A stretch of 64,000 nucleotides of DNA from Geobacter sp. UBA698. GTDB taxonomy: Bacteria > Desulfobacterota > Desulfuromonadia > Geobacterales > Pseudopelobacteraceae. The stretch is from positions 34,874-98,873 of the forward strand of contig DBMM01000108.1 in assembly GCA_002298925.1 (NCBI GenBank). Reading direction: 5' to 3'. Each line of letters begins with the position of its first letter. The stretch's first letter is position 1. The notes beneath the pieces were generated by a model. The model was not told where the DNA came from and searched no databases. It was given only the letters and a program-made list of their open reading frames with translations. A program made the position numbers and the translations under genes. Positions 46,373-54,993 of this stretch are shown one piece after another.

Positions 46373-46702
46373 CTACTTAATATCGCGCCAGTCGCGGATA
46401 ATGCTGCTGCAGGTGAGTTCGAGGTCCAGATAATTGGTCATTCCGTCCGGGTTTTGTGCCGGCCACCAGCAGTCACCCGCGCAGCCGAGATAATCGTGGG
46501 ATGAGGGCTGGCAGTTCCCGACCGGGTTGGTGGCGCGGGGGTTTGTCTCCCATCCGGTATCATAGATGGAGGTGCATCCCACCGGCATCTTGAGCATGCC
46601 CCCTTCCTCAAGGGCCTCCACCGACTTCATCTCACCGCCAGCCAGCGCTTCAATGGCGTGGGCTTTTTCGTTCAGAGCCTCTATCCGTTTTTTCTTGTCC
46701 AT
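46373..46702 (-). CDS. qhpC: Quinohemoprotein amine dehydrogenase gamma subunit (CTQ precursor)
   Basis: A 109-residue precursor. I choose the ATG at 46702 (MDKKKRIEALNEK) because GGAGGT precedes it; the ATG at 46720 has none. A charged leader of about 36 residues precedes the mature part. All eight crosslinking residues of the known gamma subunit are kept with exact spacing: Cys43 and Glu52 (known 7-16), Cys63 and Asp69 (27-33), Cys77 and Asp85 (41-49), and Cys73 with Trp79 (37-43), the cysteine tryptophylquinone pair, in GCAGDCWWPAQNPD. A 12-residue tail after the mature part is extra. The substrate of QhpD, QhpE and QhpF. Confidence 0.97.
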   Translation of the reverse strand: MDKKKRIEALNEKAHAIEALAGGEMKSVEALEEGGMLKMPVGCTSIYDTGWETNPRATNPVGNCQPSSHDYLGCAGDCWWPAQNPDGMTNYLDLELTCSSIIRDWRDIK

Positions 46703-46751
46703 AATGATTTGAACCTCCATTGGTATGCGTTAGCCTGGTTTTTGTCAGCAG

Positions 46752-46918
46752 TGTCCGGTTTGGTTTATGCAATTGCCTTAAAAGTCCCCCCTCCCCCTGC
46801 GGGAGGGGGTTAGGGGGTGGGGGAATTTGCCCTATTTGATGCTGACGGAAACTTCACCCACCCCTCAATCCCCTCCCGTCAAGGGAGGGGAGGCTAAATG
46901 CAAAGAACAAACCGGACA
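46752..46918. repeat. Nested inverted-repeat element between qhpD and qhpC
   Basis: The 220-base gap between qhpD and qhpC holds a 167-base element. Its outer ends are a perfect 11-base inverted repeat (TGTCCGGTTTG at 46752 and CAAACCGGACA at 46908). Inside are two G-rich hairpins (CCCCCTCCCCCTGCGGGAGG and CCCCTCCCGTCAAGGGAGGGG) that are themselves inverse to each other. Similar CTCCCC/GGGAGG palindromes are dispersed repeats in many proteobacteria. It resembles a REP/BIME or a small MITE. It would form a strong mRNA structure just before the gamma subunit. Confidence 0.75.
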
Positions 46919-46941
46919 AAGTTGGATTTTTCTAGATGAAA

Positions 46942-48333
46942 TCAACATTTAACCCGTTTGCCCAGTCGCTGCAGAAACTCATCCGCACCGGAACGCCTTA
47001 GTTCCGCGTAAACTTCGATCCCCAGTTGAAACCAGCGGCGGATGAAGTCGCAGCTGCCGCCGGGAGCCAGCCCGAGCTGGTTTTCCCGGAGGTGGTTCTC
47101 GTAGTGACAGCCGCCGGAGCAGAGGGTCCTGGCCCAGCAGCTGCTGCACATCTCCTGCTTGCCGCAGGTGAGCGAGTCCAGTGCCCGGCGTATTTCTGCG
47201 GGATCGGCCCCTTCGTCAAGAGTGCCGACCCGGAAGGATTCATCTCCCACCAGGCGATGGCAAACGTAAAAGCCGCCCTCTGTATCAACCGCCAGGTAAC
47301 CGTAACCCGCTCCGCAGGAAACGGATTTGGTCTGCCCCAGATGCAGTCGGGCCAGAAGATCAATCAGGTTGGTAAACGGCAGCAGCCGGTTTGCCTGTGC
47401 CGCTTTAAGGAAGATGCGGGACAGGGCAGAAAATCCCTGCAAAAGCGCTTCCTCCTGCTCGGCATTCGGGAGCAGTTCCCGTCGCACCGGGCTTACCGGA
47501 GCGATGCCAACCTCATGAAAACCGAGCTCAAGAAGATGAAAAAATACCTCTTCGATTCGCGGCCATTGTTCGGGCGTCAGCGTCACACGGGCTGCAACCG
47601 CTGCCGTAGCTCCCTGCAGAAGCCCTGTCAGGTTGCCGGTAATGGTTGTGTAGCTTCCATACCCGTTCAGGTCGGGGCGATTGGCATCGTGCAGATCGGC
47701 CGGGCCATCCAGGCTGACCGCAACCGCGATCCGCTTCTGGTGAAGGAACTCGATGATGTCCGGATTCAACAGGGTGCCGTTGGTTGTCAGCGAGACGAAC
47801 ACCCGCTTCCCCTTCTCACGGGACAGGTTATGGGCTTCCTCCACGGCAGCCGTGACCGCCGCCATATTGAGCAGCGGCTCCCCACCGAAGATCACCAGGG
47901 TAACGGTTTCCTTGTCACCCGAATCGTCAACCAGTTTCCTGACCGCCTGTCGTGCGGTTTCGGGTTCGAGCAGACGGACCGCTCTGCCGTATGAACCTCC
48001 TTGCGCATAACAGTAGCTGCAGGCCAGGTTGCAGTCCTGAGCCACCTCCAGCACCATGGTGGACAGAGGTATGGCAGCGATGTCGAATTCCGGCGTTTCC
48101 AGGCGGTGCCGCGCACCGGAAGGGGCCAGGAAGCGGGCATCCCGCAAACCTTCCAGAATCTCCCGGTCGGCCATCGGCACGTCATCCAGCTCCAGTGTGG
48201 GTCTGATATTCCAGCGGGAGAGCGCATCCCGGGTCAGCTCATCGATGAAAAACAGACTCCCCTGATCGACACCGAACAGGACGGCACCGTCCTTGACAGC
48301 AAACAGCTGATGATCGATCCACTCGCAGAGCAT
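46942..48333 (-). CDS. qhpD: Radical SAM/SPASM protein, QHNDH gamma crosslinking enzyme
   Basis: A 463-residue radical SAM enzyme that forms the three Cys-to-Asp/Glu thioether crosslinks in QhpC in known systems. The [4Fe-4S] SAM motif is Cys101-x3-Cys105-x2-Cys108 in DCNLACSYCYAQG. A GGEP motif follows (IFGGEPLLN). The C-terminal SPASM region binds auxiliary clusters: SCGAGYGYLAVDTEG, YVCHR, CGKQEMCSSCWARTLCSGGC. The N-terminal 90 residues are a leader-recognition-type domain. It starts two bases after qhpA, and qhpC follows after the repeat element. Confidence 0.95.
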   Translation of the reverse strand: MLCEWIDHQLFAVKDGAVLFGVDQGSLFFIDELTRDALSRWNIRPTLELDDVPMADREILEGLRDARFLAPSGARHRLETPEFDIAAIPLSTMVLEVAQDCNLACSYCYAQGGSYGRAVRLLEPETARQAVRKLVDDSGDKETVTLVIFGGEPLLNMAAVTAAVEEAHNLSREKGKRVFVSLTTNGTLLNPDIIEFLHQKRIAVAVSLDGPADLHDANRPDLNGYGSYTTITGNLTGLLQGATAAVAARVTLTPEQWPRIEEVFFHLLELGFHEVGIAPVSPVRRELLPNAEQEEALLQGFSALSRIFLKAAQANRLLPFTNLIDLLARLHLGQTKSVSCGAGYGYLAVDTEGGFYVCHRLVGDESFRVGTLDEGADPAEIRRALDSLTCGKQEMCSSCWARTLCSGGCHYENHLRENQLGLAPGGSCDFIRRWFQLGIEVYAELRRSGADEFLQRLGKRVKC

Positions 48334-48335
48334 GA

Positions 48336-49898
48336 CTACTTGATCCTCGGGACAAAGTCCGGCAGTGTCACCACCATTCGGGCTTTGGCGGTGTACTGGC
48401 GTTCACCCCGCTTGTAGGTCGCCTCTACCCTGGCCAATCCGTTTGATTCCACCTGCTGGGAGCGTGTTGGAACCGCACCGTAATCGCTGAAGGGAATATA
48501 TTTGCCGCTCGGGTGGATCATCCCCATCCATTGCAGATCATCATCATTCGGGCGTTTGACTTCAGCTGTCAGCTTGAACGAGGCCGGAACCGATCCGAGA
48601 CGCAGGGCATCCTCAGGTTTTGAGCTCCTGACGTCCTGCGCAAAGGCAATTGCGTCAAACTGGACACCTTCGGACGGAAATGCCTTTCCTCCCGCCAGTC
48701 GGGCGCGCCCCATTTCCGGAGTGATGGCAATGAAATCGATCTGTTTTGCCAGAACCACGGGAACCCCGTTGAGTCCCTTGATGCCGACCTCCGCCTTTAC
48801 CACTCCATCTTCCCGGGATACCGCCAGCACTTCCAAGGCTTCCGGGCTGATGCGCCGCACCGACTGCACCTCCACGGAACCATTTGAGAAGCGGATGTCA
48901 CCGGCGGTTGCATCAGGCAGCCGGACCCCTTCCAGGACCAGTTTTGTCACTTCACCCTTCAGCAGATAACCAGGGGAGACCTTGAGCAGTTGCGGATTTC
49001 CATCGGCCGGATACCAGCTGCTGGTCGAAGTCCGGAAATCGGGCGCCGGGTAGTGGTGTTCCCCTTTGATTGTGCCATCCGTGAAGGAGAAGGCGCCCAG
49101 GGTTTTCAGGCCGTTATGGCTGGTGCGGGTCCGCAGGGCGTGGCCGCCGTACAGGGTCGCCTCACCGCGGAAGTTTTCGGAAGTCCCTCCGGAGAACGCA
49201 ATGCTTCCCTGGAGGGTATACTCGTCATTGCTGCCGGGGGTTATGGTTGCCTGACCGCGGTAGTCGCCCCTGCCCGGCTCGTATCCCAGGATCAGCCAGG
49301 AACCGGCCGGCTTTTCAGTCGGTGTTTTCCAGGCCTGGCCATAGGGAAGACTCTTCGCCAGATAGGCCAGCACGGCATCTGATTCCTTCGGCCACCTCAT
49401 CTCCCGCATCTGATAAACAGTGGTCGGGTACATGTACAGGTGGAAATCACGAATCTTGGCCCAGGAAGCGGTATTCATCCGGTAGGAGTTGATCTTACCG
49501 GCGCTGTGGCAGCGCACGCAGGTCACAAACAGCTTCTCCTGAGCGGCTCCGACAGGGTTTTCAACCGTTTGCGGGTTGTTCATCAGGTTGAGATAGGAAA
49601 CCTTGTCCAGTTCGGCCGGGGCAAGAATCTGGGTTGAACAGAGTTCCTTCAGAAGCATGTCCATTTCCTTCATTGTCAGAGTCATGCCATGAAGCCGTGA
49701 CATGCGATCAACGATGACCGTCCACTCTTCCGGTGTCGTCCGCATCTCTTCCACCCGGGCGATTTTCCCGTTGGCCGGTTCATGACAAACGGTACATTTC
49801 TTCCAGACCAGCGATTCCCTGGAGAACGCCATTGCCTCCGGCAGGGCCCCTGATGTTAGAACAAGTAAAGCAATTGATAGACATAACGTTTTAAGCAT
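48336..49898 (-). CDS. qhpA: Quinohemoprotein amine dehydrogenase alpha subunit, diheme
   Basis: A 520-residue periplasmic subunit. Signal peptide at 1-24, then a diheme cytochrome c domain with CTVCH at 35-39 and CVRCH at 127-131, each with a downstream Met- or His-containing helix. The C-terminal part (about 180-520) is beta-rich, matching the three barrel domains of QHNDH alpha. The hemes carry electrons from the CTQ of the gamma subunit to a periplasmic acceptor. GGAGG precedes the start. It lies 39 bases after the RND transporter gene. Domains and operon leave little doubt. Confidence 0.94.
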   Translation of the reverse strand: MLKTLCLSIALLVLTSGALPEAMAFSRESLVWKKCTVCHEPANGKIARVEEMRTTPEEWTVIVDRMSRLHGMTLTMKEMDMLLKELCSTQILAPAELDKVSYLNLMNNPQTVENPVGAAQEKLFVTCVRCHSAGKINSYRMNTASWAKIRDFHLYMYPTTVYQMREMRWPKESDAVLAYLAKSLPYGQAWKTPTEKPAGSWLILGYEPGRGDYRGQATITPGSNDEYTLQGSIAFSGGTSENFRGEATLYGGHALRTRTSHNGLKTLGAFSFTDGTIKGEHHYPAPDFRTSTSSWYPADGNPQLLKVSPGYLLKGEVTKLVLEGVRLPDATAGDIRFSNGSVEVQSVRRISPEALEVLAVSREDGVVKAEVGIKGLNGVPVVLAKQIDFIAITPEMGRARLAGGKAFPSEGVQFDAIAFAQDVRSSKPEDALRLGSVPASFKLTAEVKRPNDDDLQWMGMIHPSGKYIPFSDYGAVPTRSQQVESNGLARVEATYKRGERQYTAKARMVVTLPDFVPRIK

Positions 49899-49937
49899 CT
49901 ATTACCTCCATTCATTTTTAAGAGTACGGTCTTGTTC

Positions 49938-52427
49938 TCACTGCATTTCACTTTCCAAAAGCCCGGTTTTCTCTATCTCCACTGCCGACTCCCTGACCTG
50001 CACGTTGTTGAGCAGGAAATGGGAAAGAGCCGGGATCAGCACCAGGGCTCCGACCATGTTCCAGAGGAACATAAAGGTCAGCAGAATCCCCATGTCCGCC
50101 TGGAACTTGATCGGCGAAAAGGCCCAGGTGACGACGCCGGCAGCCAGGGTGATTCCGACCAGTCCGACCACCTTGCCGGTGAACTGAACAGCCAACTTGT
50201 AAGCTTCGCGCAGCGGCAGTCCTGCTCTTTGGTGGGTCAACTGCACGCTCAGCAGATAAAGCGCATAATCGACACCGATGCCGACCCCCAGGGCGATTAC
50301 CGGCAGGGTGGCGACCTTCACCCCGATGCCGAGCATCACCATCAGGGCTTCACAGAGGATCGAGGTCACAACCAGCGGCAGCACCGCCACCACTACTGCC
50401 CGCCAGCTGCGGAAAGTGATGAAACAGAGGATTATCACCACGCTGTAGACATACAGCAGCATGGTTCTGTTGGATTCGCGCACAACGATATTGGTGGCCG
50501 CTTCGATCCCGGAGCTTCCGGCAGCCAACATGAATGTCCGTTCCGGCAGATTGTGTTTCTGGATAAAATCCTCCGCCACCTTTACCACCCGTTCCAGGGT
50601 CGCAGCCCTATGATCGGCCAGATAGGCGATGATCGGCATGACGGTACCGTCATCATTGAACAGGTCGGGGTTGTTCACCATCGACTGATGGCCGCCATAG
50701 TTGAGGACGTTCTGGTTGCGGGAGAGTGTAAGCCATTTGGGGCTCCCCTCATAAGAGCCGGCAGTGATCTGCCGCACCGAATCAACCAGGGAGACGGTCG
50801 TCTGCACTCCGGGCACCTGCTGCAATGCCCAGGCAAGACGATCGGCTTCGATCAGCGTTTCATACTTCTGGCTGCCGTCCGGCGGGGTCTTGAGAATTAT
50901 GGCGAACTGGTCGCTGGACAGGCCGTAATTGGCGGTGATGAAGGCGTTGTCCCGGTTGTAGCGCGAATTGGGGCGCAATTCGGGTGCGCCCGGATCAAGA
51001 TCGCCGATCTTCAGGTTGAGACTGATCATAAAACCGATGACCGCCAGTACCGCCGAGATGCTAATTGCGCCAATCGCCCAGCGCCGCTCGGTAAAGCGGT
51101 CGAGGAGGCTCCAGAGCGCCCCGATTCCTTTCCCTTTGCTCTCTTCGGTCTCTTCCCTCAGGCTGCGCTCGGCAGCAGCGAGACTGACCCCGAAGAAGGA
51201 GAGCAGCACCGGCAACAGCAGCAGGTTGGTAAAAATGAGCACGGCCACGCCGATGCTGGCGGTCAGCGCCAGATCCTTGATCACCGGAATGTCGATGAAC
51301 ATCAATACGGCAAAACCGACCGCATCGGCCATCAGTGCGGTAAGACCGGCCAAAAACAGCCGCCGGAAGGTGTAACGGGCCGCCACCAGCCGATGGGTGC
51401 CGCGACCGATGTCCTGCATGATCCCGTTCATTTTCTGCACGCCATGGGACACGCCGATGGCAAAAATCAGAAACGGCACCAGGATGGAATAGGGATCCAG
51501 TTCAAAACCGAAACTGGCCACAAAGCCGAGTTGCCAGAGCACCGCCACCAGAGAACAGAAAATGACCAGCAGGGTGCTGCGCAGGCAGCGTGTGTAGAAG
51601 AAAATCACGATCCCGGCGATCAGGGCGGCGATCAGAAAATAGGTCATCACCTGCATCAGGCCGGCCAGAAGATCGCCGACCAGTTTGGCAAAACCGACGA
51701 TATGGATCTTGATCTTGCCGGCCTGCTCTGGCCCGCCTGCCCCCTTGTTGCCAGCCGGAGTGCCATACTTGCCCCTGATAGCTTCCAGTTTTTTGGAGAG
51801 CGTACTGTAATCGAGTTTCTTGGCCGAATTGGGATCGATATCCAGCAACGGACAAAAGATGGCGGTTGATTTGAAATTATCCGCCACCAGGTCACCGACG
51901 ATTCCCGAACGACCGATGTTCTGCTTGAGCTGATCGATGCTCTTTTGCGATCCATCGTAGGTATCGGGCATAACCGGACCGCCCTTGAATCCCTCTTCGG
52001 TAACCTCGTCCCAGCGGACGGCCGGCATCCAGATCGATTTCATCCAGGGGCGATCTATGCCCGGGGTCAGAAAAAGTTCGTCATTAACCTGTTTCAGCGC
52101 TTCCAGATACTCCGGATCGAAAATATCACCCTTGGTATTCTCCACCACCACCCGGATCGAGTTGCCCAACCCGCGCAGCTCGCTTTTATTCTGCAGATAG
52201 TTTTTGATATAGGGGTGACTCTGGGGAATCATCTTCTCGAAGCTGGCATTGAAGACGAGTTTGGTGGTCTGATACGACAAGACCAGCGTGATCAGCGCAC
52301 AGACGATAATGACCGGGATGCGGTGATTAAAAACCAGTCGTTCCAGTATGTTGCCTGAATTCTGGTCAAAATCGCTCAGATCACGCACCACCGGCATTTC
52401 TTCAACTTTGTTCATTCCAACGGCCAT
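49938..52427 (-). CDS. RND superfamily (HAE3/MMPL-type) transporter
   Basis: A single-polypeptide, 829-residue RND protein with about 12 membrane helices in two halves, each preceded by a large periplasmic loop. Marks: the first helix at about 37-55, FAIGVSHGVQKMNGI and GLTALMADAVGFAVL in the first half, ALGVGIGVDYALYLLSV and FSPIKFQADMGILLTFMFLW in the second half. Members of this subfamily export lipids, hopanoids or hydrophobic compounds. It is second to last before qhpA and immediately follows the YCF48-like gene. With DUF1302, DUF1329 and YCF48 it forms a set often seen together in proteobacteria using hydrophobic substrates. Substrate unknown. Confidence 0.9.
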   Translation of the reverse strand: MAVGMNKVEEMPVVRDLSDFDQNSGNILERLVFNHRIPVIIVCALITLVLSYQTTKLVFNASFEKMIPQSHPYIKNYLQNKSELRGLGNSIRVVVENTKGDIFDPEYLEALKQVNDELFLTPGIDRPWMKSIWMPAVRWDEVTEEGFKGGPVMPDTYDGSQKSIDQLKQNIGRSGIVGDLVADNFKSTAIFCPLLDIDPNSAKKLDYSTLSKKLEAIRGKYGTPAGNKGAGGPEQAGKIKIHIVGFAKLVGDLLAGLMQVMTYFLIAALIAGIVIFFYTRCLRSTLLVIFCSLVAVLWQLGFVASFGFELDPYSILVPFLIFAIGVSHGVQKMNGIMQDIGRGTHRLVAARYTFRRLFLAGLTALMADAVGFAVLMFIDIPVIKDLALTASIGVAVLIFTNLLLLPVLLSFFGVSLAAAERSLREETEESKGKGIGALWSLLDRFTERRWAIGAISISAVLAVIGFMISLNLKIGDLDPGAPELRPNSRYNRDNAFITANYGLSSDQFAIILKTPPDGSQKYETLIEADRLAWALQQVPGVQTTVSLVDSVRQITAGSYEGSPKWLTLSRNQNVLNYGGHQSMVNNPDLFNDDGTVMPIIAYLADHRAATLERVVKVAEDFIQKHNLPERTFMLAAGSSGIEAATNIVVRESNRTMLLYVYSVVIILCFITFRSWRAVVVAVLPLVVTSILCEALMVMLGIGVKVATLPVIALGVGIGVDYALYLLSVQLTHQRAGLPLREAYKLAVQFTGKVVGLVGITLAAGVVTWAFSPIKFQADMGILLTFMFLWNMVGALVLIPALSHFLLNNVQVRESAVEIEKTGLLESEMQ

Positions 52428-52449
52428 GGTTGTTCTCCGTAAACGTAGA

Positions 52450-53553
52450 TTATTTCAGCGTCTGAACCTGCACACCACGGAGGCCGGCAATTGCCACCAC
52501 ATCCTTGCCGATGGCGGCAACTGAAGTGGCAAAGACCGGTTGGTCGACTTTGGCAAGCGTGAAGCTCGTGCCATTGTCGCTGCTTACCAGGACTTCGCCA
52601 TTCTGGCTGACCAGAATAATACGCCCGTCCTCTAAAACGGTTGCCCCGGTGAGACCGGCCTGGACCCCGGTCTCGGTTTTCTGCCAAGCGCTTCCGCCAT
52701 TGCGGCTGACAAAGACACTGCCGCGCAGACCAAAAGCGATCACCACGCCCGGTTTGCCGGTAATGCCGAAGAAGGTGCCGTTGTACGGGGTTTTCATGGC
52801 AGCAAAGCGGCCGCTCTGGCGATCGAGCTTGAGCACCAATCCCTGTTCACCGCTGATGAAAAGATCCTGTCCGACCGGCCTGATGGCATAGAGGTGGAAG
52901 CGTTTGCTGTTCTCTGTCCGGTCAAACCAAGGCTCCCAGGTTTTGCCGCCATCCACAGTGCGGAAGATGAGGTTGAACGCACCGACGATAAAACCGGTGG
53001 TTTCATTTTCGAACCAAACATCAAGGAACGGTTTGTCCGGGCCCTGTTCGGTGAAACTCTTGACATCAGCCATCAGGCCTGATTCCTCGGCTCCTTGCGG
53101 CTTTCCTTTGGGAGTTTCCATTTTTTCGTGACAGCTGGAACAGTTCTTCCACCCTTTATGGTGGGTTGCCATCACCTGCGCGGCTGCCCGGCCATCGAAC
53201 TGCTTGACCCATTTTTCACCGCCATCTCCGCTATGCAGGACCACCCCGTCATGCCCCACTGCCCACCCCATCTGCGGGGTCGGAAAGTGTACGGCCACCA
53301 GGTCGGAACTGACCGGGACACTGGCCTGGAGCCACTTCTTGCCCTGATCGTCCGAATAAACGATGTGGCCGCGCTGGCCGACGCAGATCAGACGCTTGCC
53401 GGCACTGGCAACGCCATTGAGCAGATTTTTTACGGCCAGCGGACTCTCCATTGACGGGGTATCAAGTACATCCTGGAAAACTGGTGTAGCCGCGATGCTG
53501 TAGATTGCCAGGCAGACGGCCAGCGACAGTATGGTAATGATGCGGGTGGTCAT
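52450..53553 (-). CDS. YCF48-like beta-propeller protein with a CXXCH motif
   Basis: A 367-residue exported protein: signal peptide at 1-22, then YCF48/BNR-type propeller blades (VYSDDQGKKWLQASVPVSSD, AVGHDGVVLHSGDGGEKW, FRTVDGGKTWEPW, VSSDNGTSFTL). YCF48 proteins assist assembly of photosystem II in plants, and in other bacteria occur beside RND transporters. An insertion at about 120-160 carries GWKNCSSCHEKM (CSSCH at 138-142), a covalent heme c motif not normally found in this family. It is followed by the RND gene after 22 bases. Confidence 0.88.
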   Translation of the reverse strand: MTTRIITILSLAVCLAIYSIAATPVFQDVLDTPSMESPLAVKNLLNGVASAGKRLICVGQRGHIVYSDDQGKKWLQASVPVSSDLVAVHFPTPQMGWAVGHDGVVLHSGDGGEKWVKQFDGRAAAQVMATHHKGWKNCSSCHEKMETPKGKPQGAEESGLMADVKSFTEQGPDKPFLDVWFENETTGFIVGAFNLIFRTVDGGKTWEPWFDRTENSKRFHLYAIRPVGQDLFISGEQGLVLKLDRQSGRFAAMKTPYNGTFFGITGKPGVVIAFGLRGSVFVSRNGGSAWQKTETGVQAGLTGATVLEDGRIILVSQNGEVLVSSDNGTSFTLAKVDQPVFATSVAAIGKDVVAIAGLRGVQVQTLK

Positions 53554-53631
53554 AGCTTCTCCTGAAAATTTGAGTTGCGAGATTCTTCTCCCGGCAAAAC
53601 TGATTGCCGGGAGAAGACACCAGGCATGCTG

Positions 53632-54981
53632 TTATCTGACGCCACTGCCGGCCAGAGCATCAGGAGTCCAATTGCGATCCGGAAGAACCGGCTTGTATAC
53701 CACGCCACCCGTCTCGGCTACATTGACATCCAGTGTGTAGATATTGGAGTTGAAGTCATAAAAGCCGTGGGTCATGGAATAAGGCGTATTGACATCATAA
53801 TTCTGGACCATGTACATGAAGGCGCTGCGGTAGAGCTGACCGCGGCCGTCGTACTCGTCGCTGGCCAGGGCGGTCCAGGAATCCTCATCCAGGTAGAAGA
53901 TGCGCTTGCTGTAGATATGCCGCTTGCCAGGCTTGACGGTGGCTTCCACCACCCAGACCCGATGCAGCTCCCAGCGGACGAAGTCGGGATTGATATGCTT
54001 GGGGGTCAGCATCTTGTCGGCCTTGGAGCCGTACACCAGTTTGTAGTTGTTGTACGGCACATACAGCTCTTTCTTGCCGATCAGCTTGAAGTTGAAACGC
54101 TCCATGGAACCTAGAAACAGACACCACTCGTCATAGACCGTAGCACCGTTAAGCTGCGTATTGGGGGTATCAAAGTTGATGTCGGGAGCCAGCTTGGTGC
54201 GCCGCTGGCCGGGGAGATACTGCCAGGCGCGCCGCCCTTTGCCGGCCATATCGAGAGCGTCGAGCACCAAAAGCATCTCGCCGTTGTTGCGGGGCGGACC
54301 GGTGGCCATGTCCCGGAGACGGAAGAACAGATCGCTTTCCTTCTTGGAGTTGTCCCAGTAGGGCCAGTCAAGCAGCTCGTTCAGTTGGTAGGTCATGGTC
54401 GGGCGGCCGGAGGCATTGACTACCCAGGAGCGGGGGTAGTGCTCAAAAGAAACTCCGTTAAAGCGGAGGATATGGTTCCACATTGCCTCAAAACCGTCCT
54501 TCGGGATCGGAAAGGGATAGGCGGCATGGCTGCCCACCAGCGTCAACCCGTTATTGGTGGTTTTCGCTGTAGTGGACTGTTTGATGGTGTTGTCAAAGAC
54601 ATACTTGGGGAAGGCCGCCGTCCGATGGGTCTTGTAGACGTCCATGCGGAAGCTGGGATGCCTCTTCAGCAGCATCTTCTGTCCCTCGGTGAGTTTGTCG
54701 GCGTACTTGGCTTCACTTTTCTGATCGATGACGAACAGGGGTTTTTCCCCGGCAAACGGATCGGTCCGCAGTGGCGATCCCTTCTTGTAGCTGGCCGGTG
54801 CCGTTGTCAGACCGCCGCTGTATTCGGGAATGGTCCCCTCCTTGTTGCCGGCCTTCTCCGCGCCGATCGGGGTGAGGGTCGTACCGAGTTTCCTGGCCTC
54901 TTCAGCAGATATGGCCCCCAGGGCACTCCCCGCATAGGCCAGCATGATCCCCATTGTCAGTAAAACATTCCTTAAGCTCAT
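53632..54981 (-). CDS. DUF1329 family periplasmic protein
   Basis: A 449-residue exported protein: signal peptide at 1-23, then ISAEEARKLGTTLTPIGAEKAGN, the conserved DUF1329 start. DUF1329 proteins are thought to have a LolA/LolB-like lipid-binding fold. DUF1329 and DUF1302 genes are almost always paired, as here. Downstream of the DUF1302 gene by 12 bases, then 78 bases to the YCF48-like gene. Role unknown; handling of a hydrophobic compound at the outer membrane is a reasonable guess. Confidence 0.9.
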   Translation of the reverse strand: MSLRNVLLTMGIMLAYAGSALGAISAEEARKLGTTLTPIGAEKAGNKEGTIPEYSGGLTTAPASYKKGSPLRTDPFAGEKPLFVIDQKSEAKYADKLTEGQKMLLKRHPSFRMDVYKTHRTAAFPKYVFDNTIKQSTTAKTTNNGLTLVGSHAAYPFPIPKDGFEAMWNHILRFNGVSFEHYPRSWVVNASGRPTMTYQLNELLDWPYWDNSKKESDLFFRLRDMATGPPRNNGEMLLVLDALDMAGKGRRAWQYLPGQRRTKLAPDINFDTPNTQLNGATVYDEWCLFLGSMERFNFKLIGKKELYVPYNNYKLVYGSKADKMLTPKHINPDFVRWELHRVWVVEATVKPGKRHIYSKRIFYLDEDSWTALASDEYDGRGQLYRSAFMYMVQNYDVNTPYSMTHGFYDFNSNIYTLDVNVAETGGVVYKPVLPDRNWTPDALAGSGVR

Positions 54982-54993
54982 ACGTGATACCTC

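Noticed and set aside
49932..51869. A 645-codon open frame on the plus strand opposite the RND transporter
   Set aside because: It mirrors the third-position GC bias of the real gene; its translation is rich in His, Gln, Asp and Gly with no membrane helices or known domain.
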